A stretch of 64,000 bases of DNA from Phycisphaerales bacterium (GCA_023382935.1 JAHDXL010000001.1:84606-148605); one strand, 5' to 3'; positions 27,168 to 36,039 are shown, counted from the first letter of the stretch. Notes: generated from the letters alone by a model not told the origin. Made by a program: numbers and translations.

Positions 27168-28460
27168 ATGTCGCACAGCCGTCGCTCGTTCATCAAGTCC
27201 ACGGCCGCGGGGTTTGCGGGGGCCGCCGGGTTGTCTGCGCTGGCCGGGGGCAGGCCGATGGCGCCGGTGAAGGGATCCGACGAGTTGCGTGTGGGCGTGG
27301 TGGGCGCGGGAGGGCGCGGGATGGGGGCGTGCGTGGACTGTCTGTCCAGTTCGGAGGGCGTGCGCCTGGTGGCGATCGGCGATCTTTCGTTCGACATCTG
27401 CCGCAACGCGCGCGACACGCTCAAGGGCACGAACGTCGGCTCGCAGGCGGACGTGTCGGACACGAGTTTGTTCAGCGGGCTGGACGCCTACCGGGGCGTG
27501 ATCGGGCACGAGGAGGTGGACGTGGTGCTTTTGACGACCTCGCCGGGCTTCCGGCCGGCGCACCTGGCCGAGGCGGTGGCCGCGGGCAAGCACGTGTTCT
27601 GCGAGAAGCCGGTGTGCGTCGATGCGCCGGGCTATCGCTCGTGCATCGAGTCGCACGAGAAGGCGCAGAAGCAGGGCACGGCCATCGTGACGGGCACGAT
27701 GTACCGGCGGCAGCCTTCGTACATCGAGGCGGTCAAGCGCATCCACGCGGGCGAGATCGGCAGGCCGACCGGCGGGCTGGCGTATTACTGCTCGACGGGC
27801 ATCTGGTATCGCCAGCGTCAGCCGGACATGACCGACATGCAGTACCAGTTGTACAACTGGTACCATTTCGTCTGGCTGAGCGGCGACCAGATCGTCGAGC
27901 AGGCGGTGCACAACATCGACGCGATCAACTGGATCATGGGCGGGCCGCCGGTCAAGGCGTTTGGCTCGGGCGGGGGCATGACGCGGCCGGCCGACTCGGA
28001 GATTTACGACCACATCGACATCGATTATCACTACGCCAACGGGGCGATGGTCAGTTTCAAGTGCCGGCAGATCCCCGGTTCGGAGCCGCGCGTCATCAAC
28101 ACAATTGTCGGCGCCAGGGGCATCGCGTATGTGAACCCGGGCGGCTCGAAGATCACCGACCTGGACGGGAAAGAGTCGTTCTCGATGCGGCACGAGAAGG
28201 TCAATCCCTATGTGCAGGAGCACAGGGAGATGATCGAGTCGATCCGGGCGGGCAAGCCGATCGTGGAGTTGAAGGCGACGGCCGACAGTTCGCTCACGGC
28301 GGTGATGGGTCGCCTGGCGGCGTACAGCGGGCAGGAGGTGACGTGGGATTTTGTCACCAAGAGCCAGCAGGACCTGATGCCGAACGAGGAGACCCTGACC
28401 TTCCAGACGCCGGTGCGCAGCCCGGGGATGCAGGTGCCGGGGGCGATGAAACTGGTGTGA
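27168..28460 (+). CDS. Tat-exported Gfo/Idh/MocA-family oxidoreductase
   Basis: 430 residues. A twin-arginine signal (RRSFIKSTAAGFAGAAG) precedes a Rossmann domain with VGVVGAGGRGMG, the family signature CEKPV (Lys next to the active site) and a C-terminal substrate domain with VEQAVHNIDAINW. Members reduce or oxidise sugars and inositols with tightly held NAD(P); Tat export with cofactor is common in planctomycetes. AGGGAGG before the ATG fixes the start. The substrate cannot be read from sequence. Followed by a strong terminator. Confidence 0.93.
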   Translation: MSHSRRSFIKSTAAGFAGAAGLSALAGGRPMAPVKGSDELRVGVVGAGGRGMGACVDCLSSSEGVRLVAIGDLSFDICRNARDTLKGTNVGSQADVSDTSLFSGLDAYRGVIGHEEVDVVLLTTSPGFRPAHLAEAVAAGKHVFCEKPVCVDAPGYRSCIESHEKAQKQGTAIVTGTMYRRQPSYIEAVKRIHAGEIGRPTGGLAYYCSTGIWYRQRQPDMTDMQYQLYNWYHFVWLSGDQIVEQAVHNIDAINWIMGGPPVKAFGSGGGMTRPADSEIYDHIDIDYHYANGAMVSFKCRQIPGSEPRVINTIVGARGIAYVNPGGSKITDLDGKESFSMRHEKVNPYVQEHREMIESIRAGKPIVELKATADSSLTAVMGRLAAYSGQEVTWDFVTKSQQDLMPNEETLTFQTPVRSPGMQVPGAMKLV

Positions 28461-28559
28461 GGGTCGGCGATGCGTGCCGTGCGCGTGTGAGGCGGCGCGG
28501 CCGTGGCGCTGGGCGGCGCGGTTTGGGGCGGGGGCGGGGCGGGCGGATGAGCGCAGAGA

Positions 28560-28587
28560 AAAGAGGCGGCGTGGGCCGCCTCTTTTG
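28560..28587. terminator. Bidirectional intrinsic terminator
   Basis: AAAAGAGGCGGC (28560-28571), loop GTGG, GCCGCCTCTTTT (28576-28587). It has a T-run on both strands and lies between the convergent oxidoreductase and FN3-like genes. Confidence 0.9.
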
Positions 28588-28627
28588 CGTTGCGGGGGTT
28601 TGGGCGCGGAGCGCCGCGGGGGTTGGC

Positions 28628-29284
28628 CTAGGCGGCCATCGACAGTGTGGTGACGGTCGTGCCGGCGCCCGAGCCGAAGTTGACCTGGAAGTAGGGCGAG
28701 TCGACGCGGAAGTCATCGCGTCGGGCCTGGATGTAATAGGTGACGCTGTTGGCGCCGGTGGGGATCGTGAAGTCGTCGTAACTCTTGGCCGCCGGCGAAT
28801 CGACGAGCGTGAAACTCGTCTGGCCCTCCGCCCGGCGATAGACGGAGAAGTACGCCTTCTGCGCGATGGTGCCCTTCCAGGTGAGGCGCAGGCCTCCGCC
28901 GGGGAGGAGTTGGGCCGCCAGGTCGGTGGGCTGCACGGGCGGGCCGGCGGGAGTGGGCGGGGCGGGCGGGGGGATGGAGGCGGTGGAGTAGACGGTGGGG
29001 TTGTTGGTCAGGTCGGCATAGGCCTTGATGACCTTGACGAGGTCTCCGCCGAACTCGCGCAGGGCGTCGGCGGTGATGTGGTAGTTCAGCGTGGCGTCTT
29101 TGGACGCGATGCGTGCGGCGGTGGCGGCGGCCAGCGCGTTCTGGGCCGCGGTGACCAGTGCGGACAACTGCGTGACCTGTGCGGCGGTGAGGCCGATGGC
29201 GGCGGGCGCGGCGGCCCAGTCGTTGTCGCGATCGGCGAACCAGGCGATCATTGCTTCACGAGATGACGGAATCACGTTGGCCAT
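28628..29284 (-). CDS. Fibronectin III-like protein of unknown function
   Basis: 218 residues. The N-terminal half is an Ala-rich helical domain (LTAAQVTQLSALVTAAQNAL and on); a Pro-rich linker (PPPAPPTPAGPP) leads to a beta-rich C-terminal half that reads as a fibronectin type III-like module (LRLTWKGT, AYFSVYRRAEG, YYIQARRDD). No signal peptide. Proteins of this plan are common and numerous in planctomycetes, with no assigned role that I know. AGGAGG before the ATG at 29284 is a strong ribosome binding site. Confidence 0.7.
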   Translation of the reverse strand: MANVIPSSREAMIAWFADRDNDWAAAPAAIGLTAAQVTQLSALVTAAQNALAAATAARIASKDATLNYHITADALREFGGDLVKVIKAYADLTNNPTVYSTASIPPPAPPTPAGPPVQPTDLAAQLLPGGGLRLTWKGTIAQKAYFSVYRRAEGQTSFTLVDSPAAKSYDDFTIPTGANSVTYYIQARRDDFRVDSPYFQVNFGSGAGTTVTTLSMAA

Positions 29285-29740
29285 GAGGGGGCCTCCTGTC
29301 GGGTGTCTTCGCCTTCGGGCGATTGGAATGAGGGTGGTTCGGCGGGCGGAGAGGGGCACTTGAGCGGAATCGCCGATTTGTGCGAAGAAAGACAGGGAGG
29401 CGGAGAGGAGCGCGACGCAGCGACGGGGCGACGATGGCTGGAGGGGAGTTGGGCGCCTCGCCGGGGCGGGGAGAGATAAAGAGACGAAGAGACGGAGAGA
29501 CGAACTGGAAAGGGGCGAGATGGCGAGATGGAAAGATGGCGAGGTGGCAGTCGGGTTCCGGGTCGCTCTCCGAGCGACGGTGCGGCTTCCGCCCGCTCGG
29601 CACCCCGCCGCCCGACGCCCCGGTCAGTCTCCCGGCAGGCCATCGACGCCATAGAGGGCATATACGGCCTCGTCGATGCGGGAGGTGCGGGCGGGCGAGG
29701 CCCAAGCCGCCCCAAAGCCGCCCGACGCCGAAGTCCGTAG
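29285..29740. other. Gene-free stretch with purine-rich tract
   Basis: 456 bp without a convincing gene. From about 29378 to 29550 the plus strand is very rich in G and A, with short imperfect repeats (GAGACGAAGAGACGGAGAGACG; shorter GATGGCGAGATGG copies). A 7-bp hairpin GTCGCTC-TCC-GAGCGAC lies at 29562-29578. The rest shows nothing recognisable. It separates the FN3-like gene from the 3' end of the NACHT gene. Confidence 0.6.
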
Positions 29741-32700
29741 TCATGCAGGGGCAGGTCGAAAGCTCGCGTCGACGATGACTACCCGTATGTCGAAACCGTG
29801 CGTCTCGCGCATCTGCTTCGCTTGCGCATCGAGGTCCGTTCTCGCGTCGTCGATCGTCGCCCACTGCGGACGGTGGGAGTGGCTGAAGCCCGCAGCGTTC
29901 GGGGCGTCCAACCAGACAACGACGTACACCCCGACCGTTGCCCCAATCTGCGGCATGTATCGACTCGCCAACTGATCGACGAGGCCGGTCTTCGCTTCAT
30001 TGTTGCAGGACCGCTTGACTTCGATGCATACCTTCAATGGGCCGAGGCGGCCCGCGTGTGTGGCGGGTTGCTGCACGAGAATGTCAACATTCGAACTGCT
30101 TTGCCCACCCTGCGCTACCGTCCCCGTTCGCCGATAGACCTCAACTTCTCGATTTGCTGTGATAGAGCTCCGCTCGAAATAGCCGCGAATCGCATCCGCG
30201 AGTTTCTGGGAGATCTCTTTCTCGCTCTTGGGGCTCGGCGACTGGTCTCTCGGCGTGTTCCACAGATCGCTCAATCGAAACGGGAACGTGGTGCCGCTGT
30301 CGCCACGGAGAGCGGCCTCGAATCGGCGCAGGGCGTGCTCGATCCCATCGACCATATCGGCCTCCGTGCGATACAGGCGGTCGTCGCTTTGGCGGAGGCT
30401 GCGGGCGATGGTCTCCAGCGGGAACGGCTCCCATCGCGCGAGACGGTACGCGCGCTCGGCGCGGGCCCGAACGCGTCGGAACCAGGGGTACTCCGCCGCA
30501 TACCGATTCTCCAATCTGCGGGTCTCTTCCACAGCCTCCTTTTCCCCTCTATTTGAAAGATGGGTAATGACTTCGGTTCTCAATTCTTGGGCATAGTCGT
30601 CCGGGCCGCAGAAGTAGGCGCCACCACTTGATCGATCTGGGTCCTTCGACGGGGGGAACGCTTCCATGAGGATGACAGCCAGTCGACCCAATTGTCGACC
30701 CGACAGCGACGCCGCGTCCGCCCCGAAGCCTCCGTCCTCCCGTCCGGCGAGGTAGCGGGGGTTGGTGAACCGCTTGAGCACACACGCCGCCAAGTCGGGG
30801 TGTTCCTCCAGAAATCCAACGGCCGCCTCGGCCCCTTCGGGTAGCAGGCGGCAAAGTGTCACGACACATGCGGCTTTGGCAAGCGCCGGCGTCTGCTCCG
30901 AGACCGCCGCCCGCATGGCGGTTTCGCACACCTTGAGAGAGCGATCGGAATCGAAGGTCGCCGCCCACCCCAACACCAACTGCCACGCCCACTCAGCAAC
31001 CTCACCTCGCTCGACGGCGTCAAGCAGTAGGCGCGATAGTGCCACCCCATCCGATTCTGCAGCGTATGACAGGAGGTCGGAAAGGAGGAGGGCTTTCTGG
31101 TCGTCTGAGCCCTTGGCCGCCTTGGCTCCCGTCGCGAGTTGGAGGATGTGTGCATGGACACGTCCGGGTACAGTCGCGTGCAAGCAGCGGAACAGATCTT
31201 GCTTTGCAGCATCCGGCTCGTTGGCCATGCTTCGATGGAACTGGCTGAGGATGTGCCAGGTCCACCTGCCCCACCAATCTGGACCCTGCACGTTGAGCCA
31301 TGAGGGTTGGATCTCCTGCAAAAGGAAGAACGCCGCCATAGGCCCGACCTTGATGGTCGAAAGGTCCGAGTCTCCGTCGTTGCCTTCAATCGGAACATCG
31401 ATTACAAGGAGGCGCTGTGCTGCGCGCACGATGCGCGCTTTCGTAGAATCGTCCGCCTCCGCCCAGCCCGGGCTTGACGTGATGAAACGGGTCCACCCAT
31501 AGTGCGTGCTCGTGGCCTCAAGTGTGACTTCGCAACAGAGGTGATAAAAGTACCGAGCGTCATTCGATTCGCACGCGTCGAGGCACTGCAAGACCCGTTC
31601 CTTCGGGGGCGAGTCGAGGGGCTTGGGCTGTGCCTGCTGGCTTAGGCGTTGGAAACGCCTCCACTCCCTCCGCTCTTGTGCCGCCTCGGAGCTTGCCAGG
31701 TTCACACAGAGCGATCCCGGAAAGAACTCCGCAATCGTGTCGACCTGATGGCGAGCCAGCCACAAGTCAACGCACTTCGCGTTTTCCTGCCACGGCATCC
31801 ACCTGGCCAACGCCGCGTATCGTCGACGAACGTCCTCAGGCAGGCAAGTGTCCGCCGCCTTCCCCAATAGCCAACCAAAGTCGTCGAGGCTGCTCAAGCC
31901 GGGCGTGCGCGACATCAATAAAAAGGACAACCCATCTGGCTTGAATGGGACTCGGGCGATCGCATCCAGCAACGGCCTCCGCAGGTGCGGTTGGACCAGC
32001 AGCGGCGCAGGTGCATCTTCCACCTGTTCCTCCGAGTGCCAGCTGCGGCTTCGAATGGCGCGCAGGGGGGAGTCGGAATGGAGAGCTTTTGCCACCAGAA
32101 GTGTCGCCAACTCGGCGAGGATTGTGGTGTCGTCCGTCCTCTGGACGGCCGCGTGAGCGATCCGCATGGCGATCCGACCCAGTGGGTCGCCGTCGTCAAA
32201 GTGACGTATGCAACGCCGCGCCCACTTCAGGCCTTCGAGCAGATCGTCCTCCGCCGAGAATCCTGTCTTGTCGAGTTCAGACTGAAAGCCCTGGTATGCG
32301 CCGAAGAACATCGGCGCGAGAGTCGGGTGCAGGACCGCAAGGAGATGCGGCGTAGACATCTGGTCGGGCCAGTTACACCGCAGGGCGACACCCTTGAGTT
32401 CCTCCTCGGCCTTGGAGGTGCACGCATCCTTGATGAGCGGCTTAAGACGCGCCCTTGTCTCACTGGTGCCGATCTTGAACAGCGCGTAGCCTGCCGCCAC
32501 GCGCGGGTGTGACGGGGCAGCGTCATCAAGCGTCAGGTCGGCGAGCAGATCGCTCAAGCCCGACAGCTCCCACTGCTTGGCCATGTCTATCGCGAGTTCG
32601 AGAACGTCCTCTGTGCCAAGTGAGCGATCCTTGAGGATCGGCCGCAGGTCATCTTCCGCATCTCGGTACTTCAGGCGCTTGAGCGACCCCAAGTCCCGAC

Positions 32701-34117
32701 CGACCTGTGAGTCGGTGATCTTGTGAAGCCGTGCCTGTTCGAGGAGCGAAAGTGCCGCCTTTCGACGCAGGTCGTCGTTTGCGACGTCGGACAGGGCGAC
32801 CACTTCGGGGTCCGCCTCACACAGCCACCGGGCGATTTCCTCGTTTTCCATCGCCGCGAAAGCCGCCGTCTCGCGCAAGGGCGCGGCGACACCCTCCTTG
32901 TCTCCGAGCGGGCTGGCGAGGAGAGCCTTGGCGCGGTGTGCAGGCATGTCCGCGATGCGGCGGCCCGCAAGATACTCGGCGATCTGCTTGTGCATGAAGC
33001 GAAACGTGTCGTCTGGCTGACCGTCGCACAGGCCGGTGAGCGCGAGCGTTCCCAGTGCCTTCCGGTCCAGACTCGGGCCTGCAAACGCGAACGCTTCCAG
33101 TTCCGACCGCTGGAGCATGCCTTCCAAGCCGACGTCCTCGACGGCGCAGGTGTCCTTGCCAGTCAGCATCATGAAACATGCCAGACGCTCGGCGACATCC
33201 AGCAGATCGCCCTTGGCCAACTGCCGGTCGAGATTCGAGCCGAGCTTGTCGCGCTCGGACTGGTCCTCTGCGAGAAGACCCACCCCGGTACGAAACACTT
33301 CGCCCCGAGTGGAAGGAAGGGCGCCCTTGTGCTTCTTCCATATCTGGAACAGCAGCCCAAGTGTGAGCGGGTGCTCCGCGAGTGTCTCTAGGCCCTGGTC
33401 CACGACCTTCCGCCAGAAATCGGATGGTGGAATGCCTTCAGATTGCGCAGCATGCGCAACGTCGTCATCCGTCAGGGGGACAATGGTGACGATAACTGCG
33501 TCCGGCCCGTACATATCGAGCACGGCTTTTTGCACTTCCGGCTGGAAGGCGGGCCCGCGGGAAGCGACCCGAAGCACCGGGAGGTCGGCCTCGGGCACTT
33601 CGCGAATCCATTGGGAAAAGACGCCCGGCGCCGCCCGATCTCTGGCCATCGCCTCGTCCAACGAGTCGAGGTGGAGAATCGGCTTGGATTTCGAGGTGCG
33701 GACACGCTCAAGTTCCGTGCGCAGGTTCGACGCGGGTGGAGCGAGCATTGCAAGCCGAACCTTGCATACGGCTGGCGCGACCCCACCGGAAGGCGCGGCG
33801 AGCACGTTGTCGATCTCGTGGGACTTGCCAGTCCCCGCCGGGCCGAGCATGATGGTGGCCCGGAACGCCGCGAGTTGGGTGGTGGTGAGCACTTGCCCAA
33901 CTTGGACCTTCGGACGTCCCTCCCCCGATGTCGCAACTTCACGCACGGTTGCCTGCTGCGGCACATCGGACGCAAGCGTATCGCGATCCGAGGACTCGCC
34001 GTCCGTCGCCGGCCTTTCCGGATTTGTCCTCCTCTGCTGTTCCACGGTCGGGTTGCCGCGAGCAATGACGCGCCACCGCCGCGTGATCGGCCACATGACC
34101 TTTGGACGCTCTGCCAT
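29741..34117 (-). CDS. NACHT/STAND NTPase with C-terminal PD-(D/E)XK nuclease-like domain; candidate antiphage protein
   Basis: 1458 residues. Residues 85-300 are a STAND/NACHT ATPase: Walker A GPAGTGKS at 92-99, Walker B PILHLDSLDEA with DSLDE at 151-155, sensor VLRVASRGP, and LAEHPLTLGLLFQIW. Roughly 350-1250 are Leu/Ala-rich helical repeats, HEAT/TPR-like by eye, the usual sensor region. The last 130 residues match a PD-(D/E)XK nuclease: Asp1345 in NVDILVQ, Glu1366-x-Lys1368 in CIEVKRS, and Gln1382 in VDQLASRY. Avs and bacterial NACHT defence proteins combine such parts, usually with the effector at the N-terminus; here it is C-terminal. Defence is inference. GATAAT lies 6 nt before the ATG. 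GC content looks somewhat lower in places. Confidence 0.75.
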   Translation of the reverse strand: MAERPKVMWPITRRWRVIARGNPTVEQQRRTNPERPATDGESSDRDTLASDVPQQATVREVATSGEGRPKVQVGQVLTTTQLAAFRATIMLGPAGTGKSHEIDNVLAAPSGGVAPAVCKVRLAMLAPPASNLRTELERVRTSKSKPILHLDSLDEAMARDRAAPGVFSQWIREVPEADLPVLRVASRGPAFQPEVQKAVLDMYGPDAVIVTIVPLTDDDVAHAAQSEGIPPSDFWRKVVDQGLETLAEHPLTLGLLFQIWKKHKGALPSTRGEVFRTGVGLLAEDQSERDKLGSNLDRQLAKGDLLDVAERLACFMMLTGKDTCAVEDVGLEGMLQRSELEAFAFAGPSLDRKALGTLALTGLCDGQPDDTFRFMHKQIAEYLAGRRIADMPAHRAKALLASPLGDKEGVAAPLRETAAFAAMENEEIARWLCEADPEVVALSDVANDDLRRKAALSLLEQARLHKITDSQVGRDLGSLKRLKYRDAEDDLRPILKDRSLGTEDVLELAIDMAKQWELSGLSDLLADLTLDDAAPSHPRVAAGYALFKIGTSETRARLKPLIKDACTSKAEEELKGVALRCNWPDQMSTPHLLAVLHPTLAPMFFGAYQGFQSELDKTGFSAEDDLLEGLKWARRCIRHFDDGDPLGRIAMRIAHAAVQRTDDTTILAELATLLVAKALHSDSPLRAIRSRSWHSEEQVEDAPAPLLVQPHLRRPLLDAIARVPFKPDGLSFLLMSRTPGLSSLDDFGWLLGKAADTCLPEDVRRRYAALARWMPWQENAKCVDLWLARHQVDTIAEFFPGSLCVNLASSEAAQERREWRRFQRLSQQAQPKPLDSPPKERVLQCLDACESNDARYFYHLCCEVTLEATSTHYGWTRFITSSPGWAEADDSTKARIVRAAQRLLVIDVPIEGNDGDSDLSTIKVGPMAAFFLLQEIQPSWLNVQGPDWWGRWTWHILSQFHRSMANEPDAAKQDLFRCLHATVPGRVHAHILQLATGAKAAKGSDDQKALLLSDLLSYAAESDGVALSRLLLDAVERGEVAEWAWQLVLGWAATFDSDRSLKVCETAMRAAVSEQTPALAKAACVVTLCRLLPEGAEAAVGFLEEHPDLAACVLKRFTNPRYLAGREDGGFGADAASLSGRQLGRLAVILMEAFPPSKDPDRSSGGAYFCGPDDYAQELRTEVITHLSNRGEKEAVEETRRLENRYAAEYPWFRRVRARAERAYRLARWEPFPLETIARSLRQSDDRLYRTEADMVDGIEHALRRFEAALRGDSGTTFPFRLSDLWNTPRDQSPSPKSEKEISQKLADAIRGYFERSSITANREVEVYRRTGTVAQGGQSSSNVDILVQQPATHAGRLGPLKVCIEVKRSCNNEAKTGLVDQLASRYMPQIGATVGVYVVVWLDAPNAAGFSHSHRPQWATIDDARTDLDAQAKQMRETHGFDIRVVIVDASFRPAPA

Positions 34118-34123
34118 GACTCC

Positions 34124-34129
34124 ATTATC
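34124..34129 (-). promoter_or_regulatory. Candidate -10 box directly before the NACHT-nuclease gene
   Basis: GATAAT on the minus strand (five of six to TATAAT) ends 6 nt before the ATG at 34117. A GGAG in the gap is too close to act as a normal Shine-Dalgarno site. Confidence 0.35.
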
Positions 34130-34132
34130 CCC

Positions 34133-34696
34133 CTACCGGGCCGGCGGGGCGGACGGGCGGCCCTCGATGGCCCGCCACGGCGCCTCCACGCTCATGGTCC
34201 ACGATAAGAATCGCGTTCCGGGGGTCGCAGGGGCGATCCGCGCGATCTCGGCCCGAGAAAAGGAGCGCGGCCAGGTCCGCTTTCGTCGCTTTTCTATTTG
34301 AAAACCGGCCTTCAACACAAACTTTTCGATCGTCGAGATGATGTTTTCGATCGTCGAGACAAACTTTCCGGCCTTCAACATCATGTTGCAGGCCTCTTTT
34401 GTTCTCTCACCGGCCTGTTTTGTTCTCTCACCGGCCTGTTTTGTTCTCTCACCGGCCTGTTTTGCTCGCTCGCAGGCCTCCAACCTTCTGTTGAAGGCCT
34501 CAAATATCCTCTCGAAGGCCGCAAACATCTTCTTGAAGGCCTCAAACATCGTGTCAAAGGCCTCCATGACTCTGTTGAAGGCCTCCATGACTCTGTTGAA
34601 GGCCTCCATGACTCTGTTGAAGGCCTCCATTGTCTTCTCGAAGGCCTCATTTGTTCTGTGGACGGCCTCGTGGGTCGTCTCGCAGGTCGGCGACAT
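34133..34696 (-). CDS. Possible heptad-repeat coiled-coil protein upstream of the NACHT gene
   Basis: An open frame of 187 residues from an ATG at 34696 (open further upstream to 34960). Residues 6-130 are 7-residue repeats: EAFNRVM three times, then EAFDTMF, EAFKKMF, AAFERIF, EAFNRRL, EACERAK, QAGERTK three times, ending in a basic tail KRRKRTW. Substitutions between repeats stay compatible with a coiled coil. Its stop is 15 bp before the NACHT-nuclease start on the same strand. Against it: no well-placed ribosome binding site, and the plus strand of the array is also open with heptads such as GLHDSVE. Coding is uncertain. Confidence 0.35.
   Translation of the reverse strand: MSPTCETTHEAVHRTNEAFEKTMEAFNRVMEAFNRVMEAFNRVMEAFDTMFEAFKKMFAAFERIFEAFNRRLEACERAKQAGERTKQAGERTKQAGERTKEACNMMLKAGKFVSTIENIISTIEKFVLKAGFQIEKRRKRTWPRSFSRAEIARIAPATPGTRFLSWTMSVEAPWRAIEGRPSAPPAR
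34307..34684. repeat. 21-bp repeat array, 18 units
   Basis: Exactly 18 units of 21 bp. Sixteen begin GGCC (most GGCCT) on the plus strand; the second and third begin GATC. Two blocks are nearly identical: GGCCTGTTTTGTTC-type units at 34391-34453 and GGCCTCCATGACTC-type units at 34559-34621. The other units share the framework but differ inside. Long frames stay open on both strands because the period is a multiple of three. Confidence 0.9.
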
Positions 34697-34804
34697 CGCG
34701 CCGAAGACCCCATCCTCCTCCCCACCGCCCGCCCCGGCCCGCGCGGCACCCACCCATGCCCGCGCCGAGGACGGCGTGGGCAGGCCACCCGTCGCACACA
34801 CCGA

Positions 34805-34917
34805 CTCCCTCGCCGGCGCTGCGGGCCCGTTGCGCGATGGCGCCATCTCCCTCGCCGGCGCTGCGGGCCCGTTGCGCAATGGCGCCATCTCCCTCGCCGG
34901 CGCTGCGGGCCCGTATG
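34805..34917. repeat. 42-bp direct repeat, 2.7 copies
   Basis: Units start at 34805, 34847 and 34889 with CTCCCTCGCCGGCGCTGCGG and run through GCCCGTTGCGC; the first two differ at one base (GCGATGG versus GCAATGG), the third is cut after GGGCCCGTATGG. The region from 34697 to 34978 otherwise shows no gene. Together with the 21-bp array this makes an 861-bp repeat-rich gap between the NACHT gene and pheS. Confidence 0.85.
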
Positions 34918-34978
34918 GCGATCGCGCGATCTCACAACGCGCCACTTGGCGATGCGCCACTCGCCACGGCGCCCCGCC

Positions 34979-36025
34979 TCACACCTGCTCGAGGAAACGC
35001 AGGTCGTTCTCGAACAACATGCGGATGTCGGGGATGCCGTACTTGCCCATCGCGATCCGCTCGATGCCGAAGCCGAACGCAAAGCCCGTCCATATCTCCG
35101 GGTCGATGCCGCAGGCCTCCAGCACGTTGGGATCCACCATCCCGCACCCGCCCAGTTCGATCCACCGCGCCACCTCGCCGGGCTTCAAGGCGATCATCAT
35201 GTCAAACTCGGCCGAAGGCTCGGTGAAGGGGAAGAAACTCGGCCGCAGACGCACCTGCGCGTCTTCGGCAAAGTAGGCCCGCGCAAAGTGCATCAGCGTG
35301 CTCTTGAGATCCACCATCGACACGCCGCGGTCAATGTACAGGCCCTCGATCTGGTGGAACATGAAACTGTGCGTCGCGTCCACCGTGTCCGGGCGATAGA
35401 CCCGCCCCGGGCTGACAACCTTGATCGGCGGGCCCCAGCCACGCGCCACCGCGTCCTCCATCGTGCGAATCTGCACCGTCGAGGTCTGGCTGCGGAGCAT
35501 GCGCGGCCGCGGCGTGGTCAGCGGGTCATCCACATAAAAGTTGTCGATCGGCTCGCGCGCCGGATGCCCCTCGGGAATGTTGAGTTTGACAAAGTTGTGC
35601 TCGTCATCCTCGAGTTCGGGGCCGGTGGCCACGTCAAAGCCCATGCGCCCAAACACATCCACCAGTTCGTCGCGCACCCGCGAGATGATGTGGCGCCGCC
35701 CCAGCGCCTGCGTGGCGATCATGCCCGGCTCGGTCATGTCCACCTTCGGCTCGCCGCCGCCCCCCGCAAGGCCCCCCCCGCCAGCGGCGATGGCCGCCTT
35801 GCGCGCCTCGAAGGCCTGCTCCAGTTCGCTCTTGACCGCGTTGGCCAGCGCCCCCACCTTCGGCTTGTCGGCCGGGGCCACGTCCTTCATGCCGCCCATC
35901 GCCGCCTTGAGCCGGCCCTTGGTGCCCAGAAAAGCCACCCGCCAGCGCTCGAGCGAGTCGGCGTCGGAAACGGAGGCGAGTTGGGCCAGACCCTCGGTGC
36001 GGATGGAGGCGAGCGCGTCGAGCAT
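34979..36025 (-). CDS. pheS: Phenylalanyl-tRNA synthetase alpha subunit
   Basis: 348 residues. Charges tRNA-Phe together with PheT; class II catalytic core. Motif 2 reads VVSPGRVYRPDTVDATHSFM and motif 3 FGFGIERIAMGKYGIPD; FHQIEGLYID lies between. The N-terminal tRNA-binding coiled coil is present, with a Gly-rich loop (AAGGGGLAGGGG) at about residue 85. pheT is not adjacent, although the two are often one operon. ATG 36025 has TATGAT 8 nt upstream and no Shine-Dalgarno. Confidence 0.97.
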   Translation of the reverse strand: MLDALASIRTEGLAQLASVSDADSLERWRVAFLGTKGRLKAAMGGMKDVAPADKPKVGALANAVKSELEQAFEARKAAIAAGGGGLAGGGGEPKVDMTEPGMIATQALGRRHIISRVRDELVDVFGRMGFDVATGPELEDDEHNFVKLNIPEGHPAREPIDNFYVDDPLTTPRPRMLRSQTSTVQIRTMEDAVARGWGPPIKVVSPGRVYRPDTVDATHSFMFHQIEGLYIDRGVSMVDLKSTLMHFARAYFAEDAQVRLRPSFFPFTEPSAEFDMMIALKPGEVARWIELGGCGMVDPNVLEACGIDPEIWTGFAFGFGIERIAMGKYGIPDIRMLFENDLRFLEQV

Positions 36026-36033
36026 GGGAAGCG

Positions 36034-36039
36034 ATCATA
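36034..36039 (-). promoter_or_regulatory. Candidate -10 box, leaderless start of pheS
   Basis: TATGAT on the minus strand (five of six to the consensus) ends 8 nt before the ATG at 36025; no Shine-Dalgarno sequence is present. Confidence 0.45.

Noticed and set aside
29380-29778. Plus-strand frame across the gap after the NACHT gene
   Set aside because: Low-complexity composition, no ribosome binding site, no family features.
30762-34301. Several long plus-strand frames opposite the NACHT gene
   Set aside because: The minus frame holds coherent Walker and nuclease motifs over 1458 codons; the plus frames are fragmented and motif-free.
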